DNA from: Pseudomonadales bacterium
GTDB taxonomy: Bacteria > Pseudomonadota > Gammaproteobacteria > Pseudomonadales > Azotimanducaceae
Reading direction: 5' to 3'
Assembly: GCA_028281005.1 (NCBI GenBank)
Contig: JANQKS010000071.1
Coordinates: forward strand, 1 to 57,537
Length of the DNA: 57,537 nt
Shown here: positions 33,249-41,597 of the stretch, piece by piece
Layout of the letters: every line of letters begins with the position of its first letter
Position numbering within the stretch: position 1 is the first letter of the stretch
Program-made: the position numbers and the translations under genes
Notes under the pieces: model-generated
Told to the model about the DNA's origin: nothing
What the model saw: only the letters and a program-made list of their open reading frames with translations
Database searches by the model: none

Positions 33249-33959
33249 ATGAAAAGGCTGGTTATGTTTGTGCTCGCTACCCTGACCCTAGGCGCCATGG
33301 CGCTGACGGTCACCTCTTGGGCGCTCACCCCAAAAAGCGTCGGCCCGGCCACCGCGCCGGACCCGGCTGAACACCCGGATGCGGTACTGCAAGTCTACGG
33401 TGCAGATGCCTGGGGAGTGCGAGGACGCTTTGCCATCCACACCTGGATCGCGGCGAAACCGCAGCACGCAGATCGGTATACCAAATACCAGGTCATCGGC
33501 TGGCGCCAACGCCGTGGCTTGCCGGTGGTTAACATTTCCAATAGCCGCCCCGACGGTGATTGGTTTGGCGCCGAGGCGGTGCTGCTGCTCGATCACCGCG
33601 GTGCGGCTGCAGAGGTTCTCATCGAAAAGGTCCACGCCGCCGCGCTGAGCTATCCGTTCGCCGAGGAATATGTCATGTGGCCAGGACCCAATAGCAATTC
33701 ATTTACCGCTTGGGTTGGCCTTGAAGTTCCCGCGCTGGGATTAGATTTACCGGCCAAAGCCATCGGCAAGTCCTGGATGCAGGATGCCTACCCGCAGCTG
33801 CAGGCAAAAACCTTAACCCGCCTCGTCAAACGTGAGTACCAGCGGGATACGATCCCGCGGTCGCCCCAACAGCACATAATACAAATCCGCCGCGGTCATA
33901 CGTTCCCCATACTTTGCGCCCATGGATTCCAGAACGTGAGCTGCTTGGGGTTCAGCTAA
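33249..33959 (+). CDS. DUF3750 domain protein with a replaced C-terminus
   Basis: 236 residues with an N-terminal signal/anchor (MKRLVMFVLATLTLGAMAL). The DUF3750 core is well conserved: GRFAIHTWIAAKP, YQVIGWRQRRGLPVVN, WFGAEAVLLL, YPFAEEYVMWPGPNSNSFTAW and LDLPAKAIGKSW near residue 178. From about residue 185 the family pattern stops, and the last 49 codons run antisense through the 3' end of the gene at 33813-34409. The family normally continues with a Gly-rich C-terminal lobe, so this looks like a truncation fused to foreign sequence. Function of DUF3750 unknown. Confidence 0.72.
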   Translation: MKRLVMFVLATLTLGAMALTVTSWALTPKSVGPATAPDPAEHPDAVLQVYGADAWGVRGRFAIHTWIAAKPQHADRYTKYQVIGWRQRRGLPVVNISNSRPDGDWFGAEAVLLLDHRGAAAEVLIEKVHAAALSYPFAEEYVMWPGPNSNSFTAWVGLEVPALGLDLPAKAIGKSWMQDAYPQLQAKTLTRLVKREYQRDTIPRSPQQHIIQIRRGHTFPILCAHGFQNVSCLGFS

Positions 33960-34409
33960 AGTCTCTGCTGGCGTAGCCACAAGGGTGCGTACACTCGCTT
34001 GCCCTGCGCGTTCGACCCACATCGGTTCGCCCGCTAGCAACAACTCCGCCATCTGTGGTGGCGCATCGTAGTACAGCGTTGGACCCATGTTGGTATCAAA
34101 CACCCATAGGCGGGCGAAGGCAGGTCCACTTGAGGTTTCAACGCTCAGCTGCACCACTTCACCCGATTCATACGTCGTAATGACACAGTAAAACACCCCG
34201 GCCCACGCAAGCACCGCCACGGCCGGAAGCCCAATACTCAAGCCCAGATCAAACCGGGTGGGCCGGATCAATGTTTTTGCCAGGAGCCCAACCGCCAACA
34301 GTGCCGTTGCCCAGGCAATGAGACCGCCGCGGTCAATCACCAAGGCCAGCGCGGCGAACAGAGTAAGGCCGGTGATCCCAATTGCTACTGTATGGTTGGT
34401 CGATGACAT
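33813..34409 (-). CDS. Membrane-anchored protein with possible nitroreductase/split-barrel-like domain
   Basis: 198 residues; AGAGGAA lies 6 bases before the ATG. Three hydrophobic segments (about 8-26, 29-46 and 54-77) precede a soluble C-terminal domain with ARLWVFDTNMGPTLYYDAPP, LLLAGEPMWVERAGQASVR and a final ADLYYVLLGRPRDRIPLVLT. This vaguely recalls flavin-binding nitroreductase/quinone-reductase split barrels, but the match is weak and I would not assign activity. Its 3' end overlaps the DUF3750 gene by 147 bp in convergent orientation. It lies downstream of the SCO gene on the same strand. Confidence 0.65.
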   Translation of the reverse strand: MSSTNHTVAIGITGLTLFAALALVIDRGGLIAWATALLAVGLLAKTLIRPTRFDLGLSIGLPAVAVLAWAGVFYCVITTYESGEVVQLSVETSSGPAFARLWVFDTNMGPTLYYDAPPQMAELLLAGEPMWVERAGQASVRTLVATPAETLAEPQAAHVLESMGAKYGERMTAADLYYVLLGRPRDRIPLVLTFDEAG

Positions 34410-34480
34410 GGAAAATTCCTCTTGGTGCTGAACAGGCGATGGACCGGAGACAGACTGGAGATGAATAGGTGTTGATTGGA

Positions 34481-35149
34481 CTAGCCGCCGGCTCGACGTA
34501 GTTGACCCTGCAAAGCAGCAGCTACGCCGGCAAGGTCAAAACCCGGCCGAAACCGCCCTGACAATTCACCTTGGGGGTTGATGATGGAAAACGTGGTGGA
34601 ATGGCTCACGTTGTAGGCAGTTCCCGCTCTGCCTCCTTCGCTGACTGCATGAGCAATTGAATCCTCTGAATCCCTTGTATCCACATCAAAATTCACGCCC
34701 AGATCTCGGGCGAAGCGTTGAAGCTGCTGCCTTTCTCCGGTGACACCAAGGATGGCCGGGTGGAAATGGCCCGCGTAAGCACTCACCTCTTTCACCGTAT
34801 CCCGCCCCGGATCAACCGAAATAAATACGGCCGAAACCGGCGTACCCAGCGAGCGCGCCGGCAATTGCCGCAACAGCGCAGCGGTCTGTGCGAGACTGGT
34901 GGGACACACATCCACACAGTTTAGGAATCCAAACTGCACAATTGTCCACTGCCCCTGCAAGGCGTCGTTATCAAACACAGCGTCACGCGTCAGCAGCTGA
35001 AAGCGGGATAGACCGCGCGGTGGGTCAAGCCATTCGATGGCTTGCGCGGTGGATTGTGCCGCACTCGGCGGCGGTGCTAACACCGCCAATAAGACCCCCA
35101 TGGCCACGCCCAAGCTGAGCAACGCAATGACCAGAAACCTCCTAGGCAA
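34481..35149 (-). CDS. SCO1/SenC family copper/thiol protein
   Basis: 222 residues from a TTG at 35149 that overlaps the upstream gene's stop; an ATG at 35101 and a longer frame to 35257 are alternatives. One N-terminal membrane helix anchors a periplasmic thioredoxin fold. The copper-binding C-x3-C is in FLNCVDVCPTSLAQ, and FISVDPGRDTVKEVSAY and a later His (TAYNVSHSTTFSIINPQG) complete the SCO pattern. SCO proteins deliver copper to the CuA site of cytochrome oxidase or act as thiol reductases. No oxidase genes are in the window. Confidence 0.87.
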   Translation of the reverse strand: MPRRFLVIALLSLGVAMGVLLAVLAPPPSAAQSTAQAIEWLDPPRGLSRFQLLTRDAVFDNDALQGQWTIVQFGFLNCVDVCPTSLAQTAALLRQLPARSLGTPVSAVFISVDPGRDTVKEVSAYAGHFHPAILGVTGERQQLQRFARDLGVNFDVDTRDSEDSIAHAVSEGGRAGTAYNVSHSTTFSIINPQGELSGRFRPGFDLAGVAAALQGQLRRAGG

Positions 35150-35540
35150 CAGCCCGACCCCGATAACAGGTATACAAAAGCGCCACCGCCAGCAAAGCGG
35201 GCAAAGTGACACCGGCAAAATCTTCCAACAGTGCTTGCGGCCCGCAAATTCCCACAATCACTTCCCACACATGGAACAACGCATGCAGCACCAGCCAGGC
35301 TGTGGGTACCCAACAGAGGGTGACAAAGTGCCTGGGATAGAGTGAGCCGTATACAAAAGCCCCGCCCATGAGCATATACAGAAAGCCAATGTCTCGCACA
35401 AAGTGGGGGTTAAACGGACCCCGATCCGGTACCCCGGGAATCAGCCAGTACCAGGGTTCCGGTGAGGCGATCATAAAAACGCCATTGGCCAACATAAGCA
35501 GGCCCAGCAACAACGCAATGCCCATACCGATTTTACCCAT
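35142..35540 (-). CDS. Small membrane protein of unknown function, SCO operon
   Basis: 132 residues with four hydrophobic helices (about 3-24, 50-66, 76-98 and 108-125) separated by a loop IPGVPDRGPFNPHFVRDIGF. I do not recognise a named family. It is the first gene of a reverse-strand set with the SCO protein and the anchored protein at 33813, and its stop overlaps the SCO start region, indicating coupling. It is divergent from a LysR gene, which may regulate it. Confidence 0.72.
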   Translation of the reverse strand: MGKIGMGIALLLGLLMLANGVFMIASPEPWYWLIPGVPDRGPFNPHFVRDIGFLYMLMGGAFVYGSLYPRHFVTLCWVPTAWLVLHALFHVWEVIVGICGPQALLEDFAGVTLPALLAVALLYTCYRGRAVA

Positions 35541-35635
35541 CTCAATCCTCCCGCATCTTTTTGCCGTCTGTGCCGCCTATGCCTTGTGCGCGAACTACCG
35601 CGCCATTTTAAGCACCCACGCGGGGAAACCCATGG

Positions 35636-35669
35636 GGGGGATCCCCCTTTGATTCGTGAATATTATTCA
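35636..35669. promoter_or_regulatory. Divergent operator region: GC palindrome and T-N11-A LysR motif
   Basis: GGGGGATCCCCC (35636-35647) is a perfect 12-bp palindrome. TGAATATTATTCA (35657-35669) is a dyad of the T-N11-A type bound by LysR regulators. Both lie 25-58 bp before the LysR ATG and about 100-130 bp before the divergent membrane gene. LysR control of both sides is inferred. Confidence 0.6.
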
Positions 35670-35693
35670 TGGATATGCCGCTATACTGGAACG

Positions 35694-36656
35694 ATGGACA
35701 AAATGCGATCCCTCGAGCTGTTTCTCGCCACTTGCGACGGCGGCAGCTTTGCCGCGGCGGCCCGCGCGTGCAACACCGACCCTTCCACCGTGAGCAAAGC
35801 CATCGGGCGCTTAGAAGCACAATTGGGCCTCACACTGTTTCAGCGTTCGACCCGCGCACTTCGCATCACCACCGCGGGTAAACGGTATGCCCGTACCGTA
35901 CAAAACATGCTGCAAGACTTGTCCGCGTGTGAGTTCGAGCTGAAACACCTCAACGACTCTCCCAGCGGTACCTTGCGCATCAGCTCCGCAGTCTGCTACG
36001 GCCATTTGTATGTGCGCCCATTGCTGCCTGCATTTTGTCAGCGTTACCCGGCTATCCAATTGGAGCTGGAACTCGACGACATGCACGTGGACGTGATCGA
36101 CAACAACATCGACCTGGCACTGCGCACCGGCTATGTCAAAGACAGCCGCCTGGTGGCACGGCGCCTCAGTCCGCTGGACTTTCTAACCTGTGTATCACCG
36201 CAATATCTGGAAGCACACAGCACCCCACGCTGCCCAGAAGACTTTCACCAACATCAGTGGATCGGCTTTCGCATCAAGGAAACCCAGCAGCTGCAGCCAA
36301 TTTTCCTGCCCACGGCGGACGGTGTGTACCAGCCGCTTGAGCTTGAGCGCAGCCACATCACCGATGACGGCGAAGCCATGGCGCACATGTGTGCAGATGG
36401 TTTGGGTTTTGCTCAGTTACCTCATTTCCTGGCAAAACAAGGTCTTAACAGCGGCACTTTAGTTTCCCTTTACCCGTGCCTAACCTTGCCGGAACCCGAC
36501 AGCGGTGTATTTGCCATTTATCCGAAACGTGAATACCTCCCGGCGAAGGTCCGAGTGTTCATCGATTTTCTCACCGCTTCTCTGGCTGCCATGGGTGAAC
36601 ACCCAAATCGCACGTGGGCTGAAGATTGGGTTTCTGTCGCACAACTAACGCGCTAA
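35694..36656 (+). CDS. LysR-family transcriptional regulator
   Basis: 320 residues from the ATG at 35694; a reading from 35586 would cover the operator region and is rejected. The winged helix-turn-helix is at 1-60 (MRSLELFLATCDGGSFAAAA, then PSTVSKAIGRLEAQLGLTLF), with an effector-binding domain from about 88 onward (GTLRISSAVCYGHLYVRPLL). It belongs to the subgroup with CrgA/DmlR-like effector domains. Divergent from the SCO operon, whose promoter it probably controls through the dyad at 35657. Confidence 0.9.
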   Translation: MDKMRSLELFLATCDGGSFAAAARACNTDPSTVSKAIGRLEAQLGLTLFQRSTRALRITTAGKRYARTVQNMLQDLSACEFELKHLNDSPSGTLRISSAVCYGHLYVRPLLPAFCQRYPAIQLELELDDMHVDVIDNNIDLALRTGYVKDSRLVARRLSPLDFLTCVSPQYLEAHSTPRCPEDFHQHQWIGFRIKETQQLQPIFLPTADGVYQPLELERSHITDDGEAMAHMCADGLGFAQLPHFLAKQGLNSGTLVSLYPCLTLPEPDSGVFAIYPKREYLPAKVRVFIDFLTASLAAMGEHPNRTWAEDWVSVAQLTR

Positions 36657-36732
36657 ACCCCTCCCAACACGTCTCCAGCCATCCTCGCAGCCTTTTGTAT
36701 AATTTGCGGCATCAACAAGCGAGGGGCAGCAA

Positions 36733-37359
36733 ATGGCGGAATTTGAACAAACCGAACGAACCCGGCTCAGGCTCTACCATGACCTCGGCACGTTCGAGAA
36801 AAAGGACATCTACGCCATTGTCGATGAAATGCCGATGTGCCACGTCAGCGTTGTCATCGACGATCACCCCTATATTCAAGCCACCGTGCACTGGCGCGAC
36901 GGCGACAAGGTGTTTGTGCACGGTGCGGTTAAAAACAAAATGGTCCACGCCATACGCAACGGCGCAAACGCATGTATCTCCTTTGCCCACTTTGACGGTT
37001 TTATACTGCCGCGCTCCGGCTTTAATCACGCGGTGTTATACCGCTCTGCAACGTTGTTTTCCCCAGGTCGCTTTATCGAAGACCCGGCAGAGAAGCTGCA
37101 GCGACTAGAACAATTCATAGAACACATCCAGCCCGGACGCTGGGACACGATTCGACCGCCCACCGACAACGAGTTGGCACAAACCGGCATTATCGAGTTT
37201 GCTCTCAAGGAAGTATCCGGCAAGGCCATACCACCGGAACTGGTGCCCGCCATTATGCCCGGTGGAGAAATGGAAGATCCGGCAGATGCCGACTACCATC
37301 CATGGACTGGGGTGTTGCCTTACGCTTTGGTTGCCGGTGAACCTGAAGCGTCAGCGTAA
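36733..37359 (+). CDS. Pyridoxamine-5'-phosphate-oxidase-fold (Nim-like) flavoprotein
   Basis: 208 residues; GAGGGGC lies upstream of the ATG. The split-barrel FMN fold is suggested by DIYAIVDEMPMCHVSVVIDDH, PYIQATVHWRDGDKVFVHGAV, NGANACISFAHFDGFILP and YRSATLFSPGRF. It is related to nitroimidazole-resistance (Nim) and general PPOX-family proteins, which bind FMN or F420 as dimers. Exact reaction unknown. The longer overlapping frame at 36626-37108 is a shadow. Stands alone and is convergent with the SDR gene. Confidence 0.82.
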   Translation: MAEFEQTERTRLRLYHDLGTFEKKDIYAIVDEMPMCHVSVVIDDHPYIQATVHWRDGDKVFVHGAVKNKMVHAIRNGANACISFAHFDGFILPRSGFNHAVLYRSATLFSPGRFIEDPAEKLQRLEQFIEHIQPGRWDTIRPPTDNELAQTGIIEFALKEVSGKAIPPELVPAIMPGGEMEDPADADYHPWTGVLPYALVAGEPEASA

Positions 37360-37387
37360 AGCCGGGCGTGGTAGTTGAGAACGCTTA

Positions 37388-38182
37388 TTAATCCCCCATC
37401 AAACGTTGGCGGAAACGCCGCATGCCGAGTAGCCAGCGGTCATAGTCATTGGCTTTGCGTTGAAAATAGGTTTCCACTTCTGGATGCGGCAGCACCAAAA
37501 AACGTTCTTCACGCACCGCCTCGACACAGGCTTCGGCAACAAACTCCGGCTCTAAAATGCCGTCCCCTGCCGCTTGCCGAGTGTTGGCGGACCCGGCTTT
37601 CAGCGCGTTAGGACCGAGGATATTAGTGCGCACAGCTTGGGGGCAAAGCACCGATACACCGATGCCTTGATCCGCATAGTTAATCAACAACCACTCGGCA
37701 AAAGCCACCGCGGCATGCTTCGATACCGCGTACGGCCCTGAATCCATTTGCGTCAACAGACCCGCCGCAGAAGCCGTATTTAAAAAGTAACCACCACCAC
37801 GCTCTACCATGCCTGGCAGCACCGCGCGCGCCGCCGCCAGATGCGACCACGTATGTACATTCATCATGCGTTGCCAATCTTCAGTCGGCAGGTCCAACCC
37901 GCCGCGCTGACCATAACCGGCATTGGACACAAACAGATCTATGCCGCCCTGCTCGGCTTCCACACTTTGCACCAGTTGTTCGATGGCGCTTTCATCCGCC
38001 ACATCGAGCTGCGCTGCGGTGGCCACATCGCCCAGCAGCGCCGCCGTAGCCTCAGCGTTTTCTGCGTTTAAATCGGTGCACACCACGCCTCGCGCGCCAT
38101 GTTGCGCCAGGCTGACGGCGAGCGCTCTGCCAATGCCTGAACCTGCCCCGGTGACAACAGCAAGTTTTGCAGTGATATCCAT
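37388..38182 (-). CDS. Short-chain dehydrogenase/reductase (SDR)
   Basis: 264 residues, classical SDR: T-G-A-G-S-G-I-G at 11-18, Asp37 after strand 2 (VVCTDLNAEN) suggesting NAD(H) preference, SNAGYGQRGG near 86-95, and catalytic Tyr151 and Lys155 in YAVSKHA. A C-terminal extension, VETYFQRKANDYDRWLLGMR, is common in SDRs linked to fatty-acid or steroid breakdown. Substrate unknown. Single gene, convergent with the PPOX-fold gene. Confidence 0.9.
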   Translation of the reverse strand: MDITAKLAVVTGAGSGIGRALAVSLAQHGARGVVCTDLNAENAEATAALLGDVATAAQLDVADESAIEQLVQSVEAEQGGIDLFVSNAGYGQRGGLDLPTEDWQRMMNVHTWSHLAAARAVLPGMVERGGGYFLNTASAAGLLTQMDSGPYAVSKHAAVAFAEWLLINYADQGIGVSVLCPQAVRTNILGPNALKAGSANTRQAAGDGILEPEFVAEACVEAVREERFLVLPHPEVETYFQRKANDYDRWLLGMRRFRQRLMGD

Positions 38183-38268
38183 TTATTCTCTCCCTCTAGC
38201 GTTTAGCGGCTGGACTTTTATACGCAGCCCACGCCTTATCATCAGACCCCATTATGCTAAATAGTTTT

Positions 38269-39168
38269 TCAGCAGGCTCCTAATTTCAGCGCCAGCGACA
38301 CCGGATAGTGGTCGGAGGCGGTTTGCGCCATGCGGCTGGCGTGGATGGTTGGACTGTCTTCCTTCACTAAAGCCGCCGCTCGGCAGCACAGCAAAATGTG
38401 ATCGATGCGCATGCGCCGCTTGGGCCAGTAGGTGGAGGGATTTCGGCCGTTACGCCGTAACATCTCGCCCAACGGGTCCACCAGCGCCAGGCTATCCAGC
38501 GAAGCCAACGCAGGGCTGCTGAGGCGGTCATTAAAGTCCCCACACAACCCGATCAGAGTATCCGGCTGTTGCTGCTGAAAATCTGCAATGATCCGGCACG
38601 CCATCGCGCATTCCGCTTCTCGAAGAGTATCGGCGGACAATGCTCGCCATGCTTTGTTGGTGCGCGATTTGAGGTGCACGGCAAACAAGCTCAATGCGGT
38701 CGACAAACCCGCAACGTCTACCCGCAGCAGATCACGGCTAAACCCCACGGTGGTGAGTTGCCGGTCAAGCGCCGCCTTTTCGCTGGAGAAGTCTTGTAGT
38801 GGCTGATGGTTGGCATCCAGCAGCAAAACTTCTTTGTGCGAATGCAGCGTTATTGGGTAGCGCGACAACACCGCCAAATGGATCGATCGGTCACTGTTCC
38901 CCGACACCAACCCACAATGTGGAAACGGCCGCGCAAGCTCAGCGTTTAAGGCTTGCAGCGAAGCCAGCGAACCCACTTCTTGCAGCAGCCACACATCTAC
39001 TTGCACCTGCGCCAGCATACGCACCAAGGGTCGCAGTTCCGAGCGGGGTTTTGTTGGACCTTCGCCACACAAAAACAGGTTTTTTAGATTGTACGTAGCA
39101 ATTCGAACGGCGAACTCTCCCCACCCGTCGCGTAAAGCGGTTATGATCAACGTAAAATCATAACCCAA
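38269..39168 (-). CDS. Endonuclease/exonuclease/phosphatase (EEP) family protein
   Basis: 299 residues as drawn, though family homology begins about residue 21 (VRIATYNLKNLF), so the true start may be later, at a non-ATG codon. Visible motifs: the Asn in ATYNLKN, WLLQEVGS with the catalytic metal-binding Glu, SRYPI, LCGDFNDR (Asp and Asn) and a C-terminal SDHYPVSL with the catalytic Asp-His. The fold hydrolyses phosphodiesters in nucleic acids or phospholipid/inositol phosphates. No signal peptide is evident. Divergent from the acyl-CoA dehydrogenase gene 12 bp away, so promoters must overlap the coding starts. Confidence 0.85.
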   Translation of the reverse strand: MGYDFTLIITALRDGWGEFAVRIATYNLKNLFLCGEGPTKPRSELRPLVRMLAQVQVDVWLLQEVGSLASLQALNAELARPFPHCGLVSGNSDRSIHLAVLSRYPITLHSHKEVLLLDANHQPLQDFSSEKAALDRQLTTVGFSRDLLRVDVAGLSTALSLFAVHLKSRTNKAWRALSADTLREAECAMACRIIADFQQQQPDTLIGLCGDFNDRLSSPALASLDSLALVDPLGEMLRRNGRNPSTYWPKRRMRIDHILLCCRAAALVKEDSPTIHASRMAQTASDHYPVSLALKLGAC

Positions 39169-39180
39169 GGGGAGACACCC

Positions 39181-40434
39181 ATGTCCGAAGCAGACCTAGA
39201 GGCGGATCTATTCCAACTGGCCATGTCGGAACAATCGCAACCGTTGATGGATGCGGTGAAAAAACACATCACCGACAATGTGGCCCCTATCACTGAAGAG
39301 TTTTTTGCTCTCGAACGTGAAAAAGAAGACCGCTGGAGCTGGCACCCACGCCAGCTTGAACTGCTGGACGGCGCCAAAGCCAAAGCCAAAGAATCCGGCT
39401 TGTGGAATTTCTTCCTGCCGGATGCCGACACCGGTGAAGGCTTAAACAACTTAGACTACGCCTATATCGCTGCGGAGTTGGGCAAATATCCGCTCGCGTC
39501 CGAAACACTGAATTGCTCCGCGCCGGACACCGGCAACATGGAAGTGTTGGAACGGGTGGGCACCCCGGAGCAAAAGAAACAATGGCTGGAACCGCTGTTG
39601 AACGGGGAGATCCGCTCGGCCTATGCCATGACCGAACCCGCACTGCCCTCTTCCGACGCCAAAAACATCAGCACCAGCGCGGTACTTGATGGTGACGAAT
39701 GGGTCATCAACGGGGAGAAGTACTACATTTCCGGTGCCGGGGACCCACGCTGCAAAATCATGATTACCATGGTGAAAACCAGCCCGGATGCCCCGCCCAG
39801 CCGCCAGCAATCGCAGATATTGGTGCCCATCGACACCCCCGGAGTAGAGATCATTGGCGCCATGGAGGTGTTTGGTGAGGACCACGCACCACGTGGACAC
39901 ATGCACTTGAAATTTAACAACGTGCGGGTGCCGAAGGAGAACATTTTGCTCGGCGAAGGCCGCGGCTTCGAAATTTCCCAAGTGCGCCTCGGACCCGGTC
40001 GCATCCATCATTGTATGCGTTCCATCGGCAAGGCTGAGCTGGCCTTGGAATTGATGGTAAAACGTGCCGGTACGCGCGTGGCGTTTGGAAAACCGATTGC
40101 CAAACTCGGGAAAAACGTGGAGGTCATCTCCCGCGCTCGCATTGAAATCAACGCGATGCGTTTGGCCGTACTGCAAGCCGCCAAAGCCATGGATGTGTTA
40201 GGCAACAAAGAAGCCCGCGTCTACGTCAGTGCGGTTAAAGCCATGGTGCCAGAGAAAGTGTGTGACATCATCGACCAAGCCATCCAGATGCACGGCGCCA
40301 CCGGAGTATCGCAATGGACGCCGCTGGCCGGTTTGTACACCGACATGCGCCACCTGCGTTTTGCGGACGGCCCAGATGAAGTGCATCACATGGTGGTGGG
40401 CCGCGCCGAGCTGCAAAAATACGACCTGTGGTAG
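39181..40434 (+). CDS. Acyl-CoA dehydrogenase family protein (ACAD10/11-like)
   Basis: 417 residues, cytoplasmic flavoenzyme. AYAMTEPALPSSDAKNISTS is the flavin/substrate strand (in most members T-E-P-x-x-G-S-D; here P-S-S-D). GDEWVINGEKYYISGAGDPR follows, then GPGRIHHCMRSIGKAELAL and QMHGATGVSQWTPLAG at the C-terminus. These variants are those of ACAD10/ACAD11-type and LvaC-type enzymes. The next gene encodes a phosphotransferase that in ACAD10/11 is fused to this domain. GGGGAG lies upstream of the ATG. Confidence 0.9.
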   Translation: MSEADLEADLFQLAMSEQSQPLMDAVKKHITDNVAPITEEFFALEREKEDRWSWHPRQLELLDGAKAKAKESGLWNFFLPDADTGEGLNNLDYAYIAAELGKYPLASETLNCSAPDTGNMEVLERVGTPEQKKQWLEPLLNGEIRSAYAMTEPALPSSDAKNISTSAVLDGDEWVINGEKYYISGAGDPRCKIMITMVKTSPDAPPSRQQSQILVPIDTPGVEIIGAMEVFGEDHAPRGHMHLKFNNVRVPKENILLGEGRGFEISQVRLGPGRIHHCMRSIGKAELALELMVKRAGTRVAFGKPIAKLGKNVEVISRARIEINAMRLAVLQAAKAMDVLGNKEARVYVSAVKAMVPEKVCDIIDQAIQMHGATGVSQWTPLAGLYTDMRHLRFADGPDEVHHMVVGRAELQKYDLW

Positions 40435-40483
40435 TCCTGTGGTAGCCAGATACGCTGGCCCCTAGGGGAAGACTAGGGGAAGA
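40425..40483 (+). repeat. Two adjacent 11-bp tandem duplications in the acyl-CoA dehydrogenase / APH spacer
   Basis: CCTGTGGTAG occurs at 40425-40434 and 40436-40445 (period 11), the first including the TAG stop. CTAGGGGAAGA occurs at 40462-40472 and 40473-40483 (period 11, exact). Both lie before the ribosome site of the phosphotransferase gene at 40514. Confidence 0.7.
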
Positions 40484-40513
40484 CAAAAAGAGAGAGGGTA
40501 GAGGAGTCTTGGC

Positions 40514-41575
40514 ATGAGCCAGCATGACGAGAGTTTAGGTCCGGAAGGGTATGACGTGGCCGCCGTGGAAACATGGATCGCGGCCAACGTCGACGATATC
40601 GCACCACCGTTTACATGGACGCGTCTGGAAGGTGGGCATTCCAATCTGACCTATCGCCTGCAAGACGAACACGGCCGTGAAGCGGTTATTCGCCGCCCAC
40701 CCCAGGGAGAATTACTGCCAAAGGCCCACGACATGAGCCGTGAATGGGCGTTGATTTCCGCGTTAGGCCCTACTGATGTACCGGTACCCAAGGCCATGGG
40801 TTTCTGCGAAGACCCTGGTGTAACCGGCGCGTGGTTTTATGTCATGGGTATGATCGACGGCCATCCCCTCTACAACTCTGACGATACTAATCAGTGGGTA
40901 CCTGAAGACCAACGACGCAAGATGGCAACCTCGTTTATCGATGTATTGGCAGCCTTGCACCAGGTGGATCCCGATACGGTGGGCCTGGGCGAGTTGGGTA
41001 AACGCGACAGCTACGTCGGCCGCCAGCTGAAAACCTGGTACCGCTCGTGGACCTCCTCAATCGAACCGGCCCAATACGACGATCCGCGCGCACACGAGCT
41101 ACAACAGTTTTTTTTGGACAATCTGCCGGATCAGGGCCCCATCCGTGTGGTACATGGGGACTATGGTCCACACAATGTGCTGGTCGGCCCCGACTGCACC
41201 ATCGCTGCGGTAGTCGATTGGGAGATCTCGACGCTGGGTGATCCGCTGGCTGATCTTGCTTATGCCTTAAACTTCTGGCCGGACCCCACGGATGCGGAAC
41301 CGCCGCTGCCGGAAGCAGCCACTGCGCCCCCAGGGTTTCCCAGCCGCTCCGAGCTTGCCGCCCGCTACGGTGAACAAACTGGCCGCGACCTCTCCAACCT
41401 CGACTACTACGTCGGTTTCAATCGCTGGAAGTCCGCAGCCATCGTCCACGGTGTCTACGCCCGCTATATGGAGGGTAAAAAGAGTACCGAAGGCATCGAC
41501 CTCGATGAAATGCGCGAACGCATCGGACGCACGCTGGGGTTAGCGGAACAGGCTGTGAATCGTCTTGGCGGCTGA
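40514..41575 (+). CDS. APH-fold phosphotransferase family protein (ACAD10/11 kinase-domain-like)
   Basis: 353 residues, protein-kinase-like fold. The N-lobe has RLEGGHSNLTYRLQDEHGREAVIRRPP. The catalytic loop is VVHGDYGPHNVLVG (H-G-D-x5-N) and the metal loop VVDWEISTLGDPLADLAYAL. These are the marks of the ACAD10/11 N-terminal domain and of LvaA, a kinase acting on 4-hydroxyacyl-CoA. Co-directional with the acyl-CoA dehydrogenase upstream and the SDR downstream. Phosphorylation of a hydroxyacyl-CoA, then elimination by the dehydrogenase partner, is a plausible joint role (inference). Confidence 0.88.
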   Translation: MSQHDESLGPEGYDVAAVETWIAANVDDIAPPFTWTRLEGGHSNLTYRLQDEHGREAVIRRPPQGELLPKAHDMSREWALISALGPTDVPVPKAMGFCEDPGVTGAWFYVMGMIDGHPLYNSDDTNQWVPEDQRRKMATSFIDVLAALHQVDPDTVGLGELGKRDSYVGRQLKTWYRSWTSSIEPAQYDDPRAHELQQFFLDNLPDQGPIRVVHGDYGPHNVLVGPDCTIAAVVDWEISTLGDPLADLAYALNFWPDPTDAEPPLPEAATAPPGFPSRSELAARYGEQTGRDLSNLDYYVGFNRWKSAAIVHGVYARYMEGKKSTEGIDLDEMRERIGRTLGLAEQAVNRLGG

Positions 41576-41597
41576 GTAGCCCAAGACGTCTGCCCCC

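Noticed and set aside
36626-37108. 160-codon forward frame overlapping the PPOX-fold gene
   Set aside because: The 36733 frame has family motifs and a ribosome site; this one has neither.
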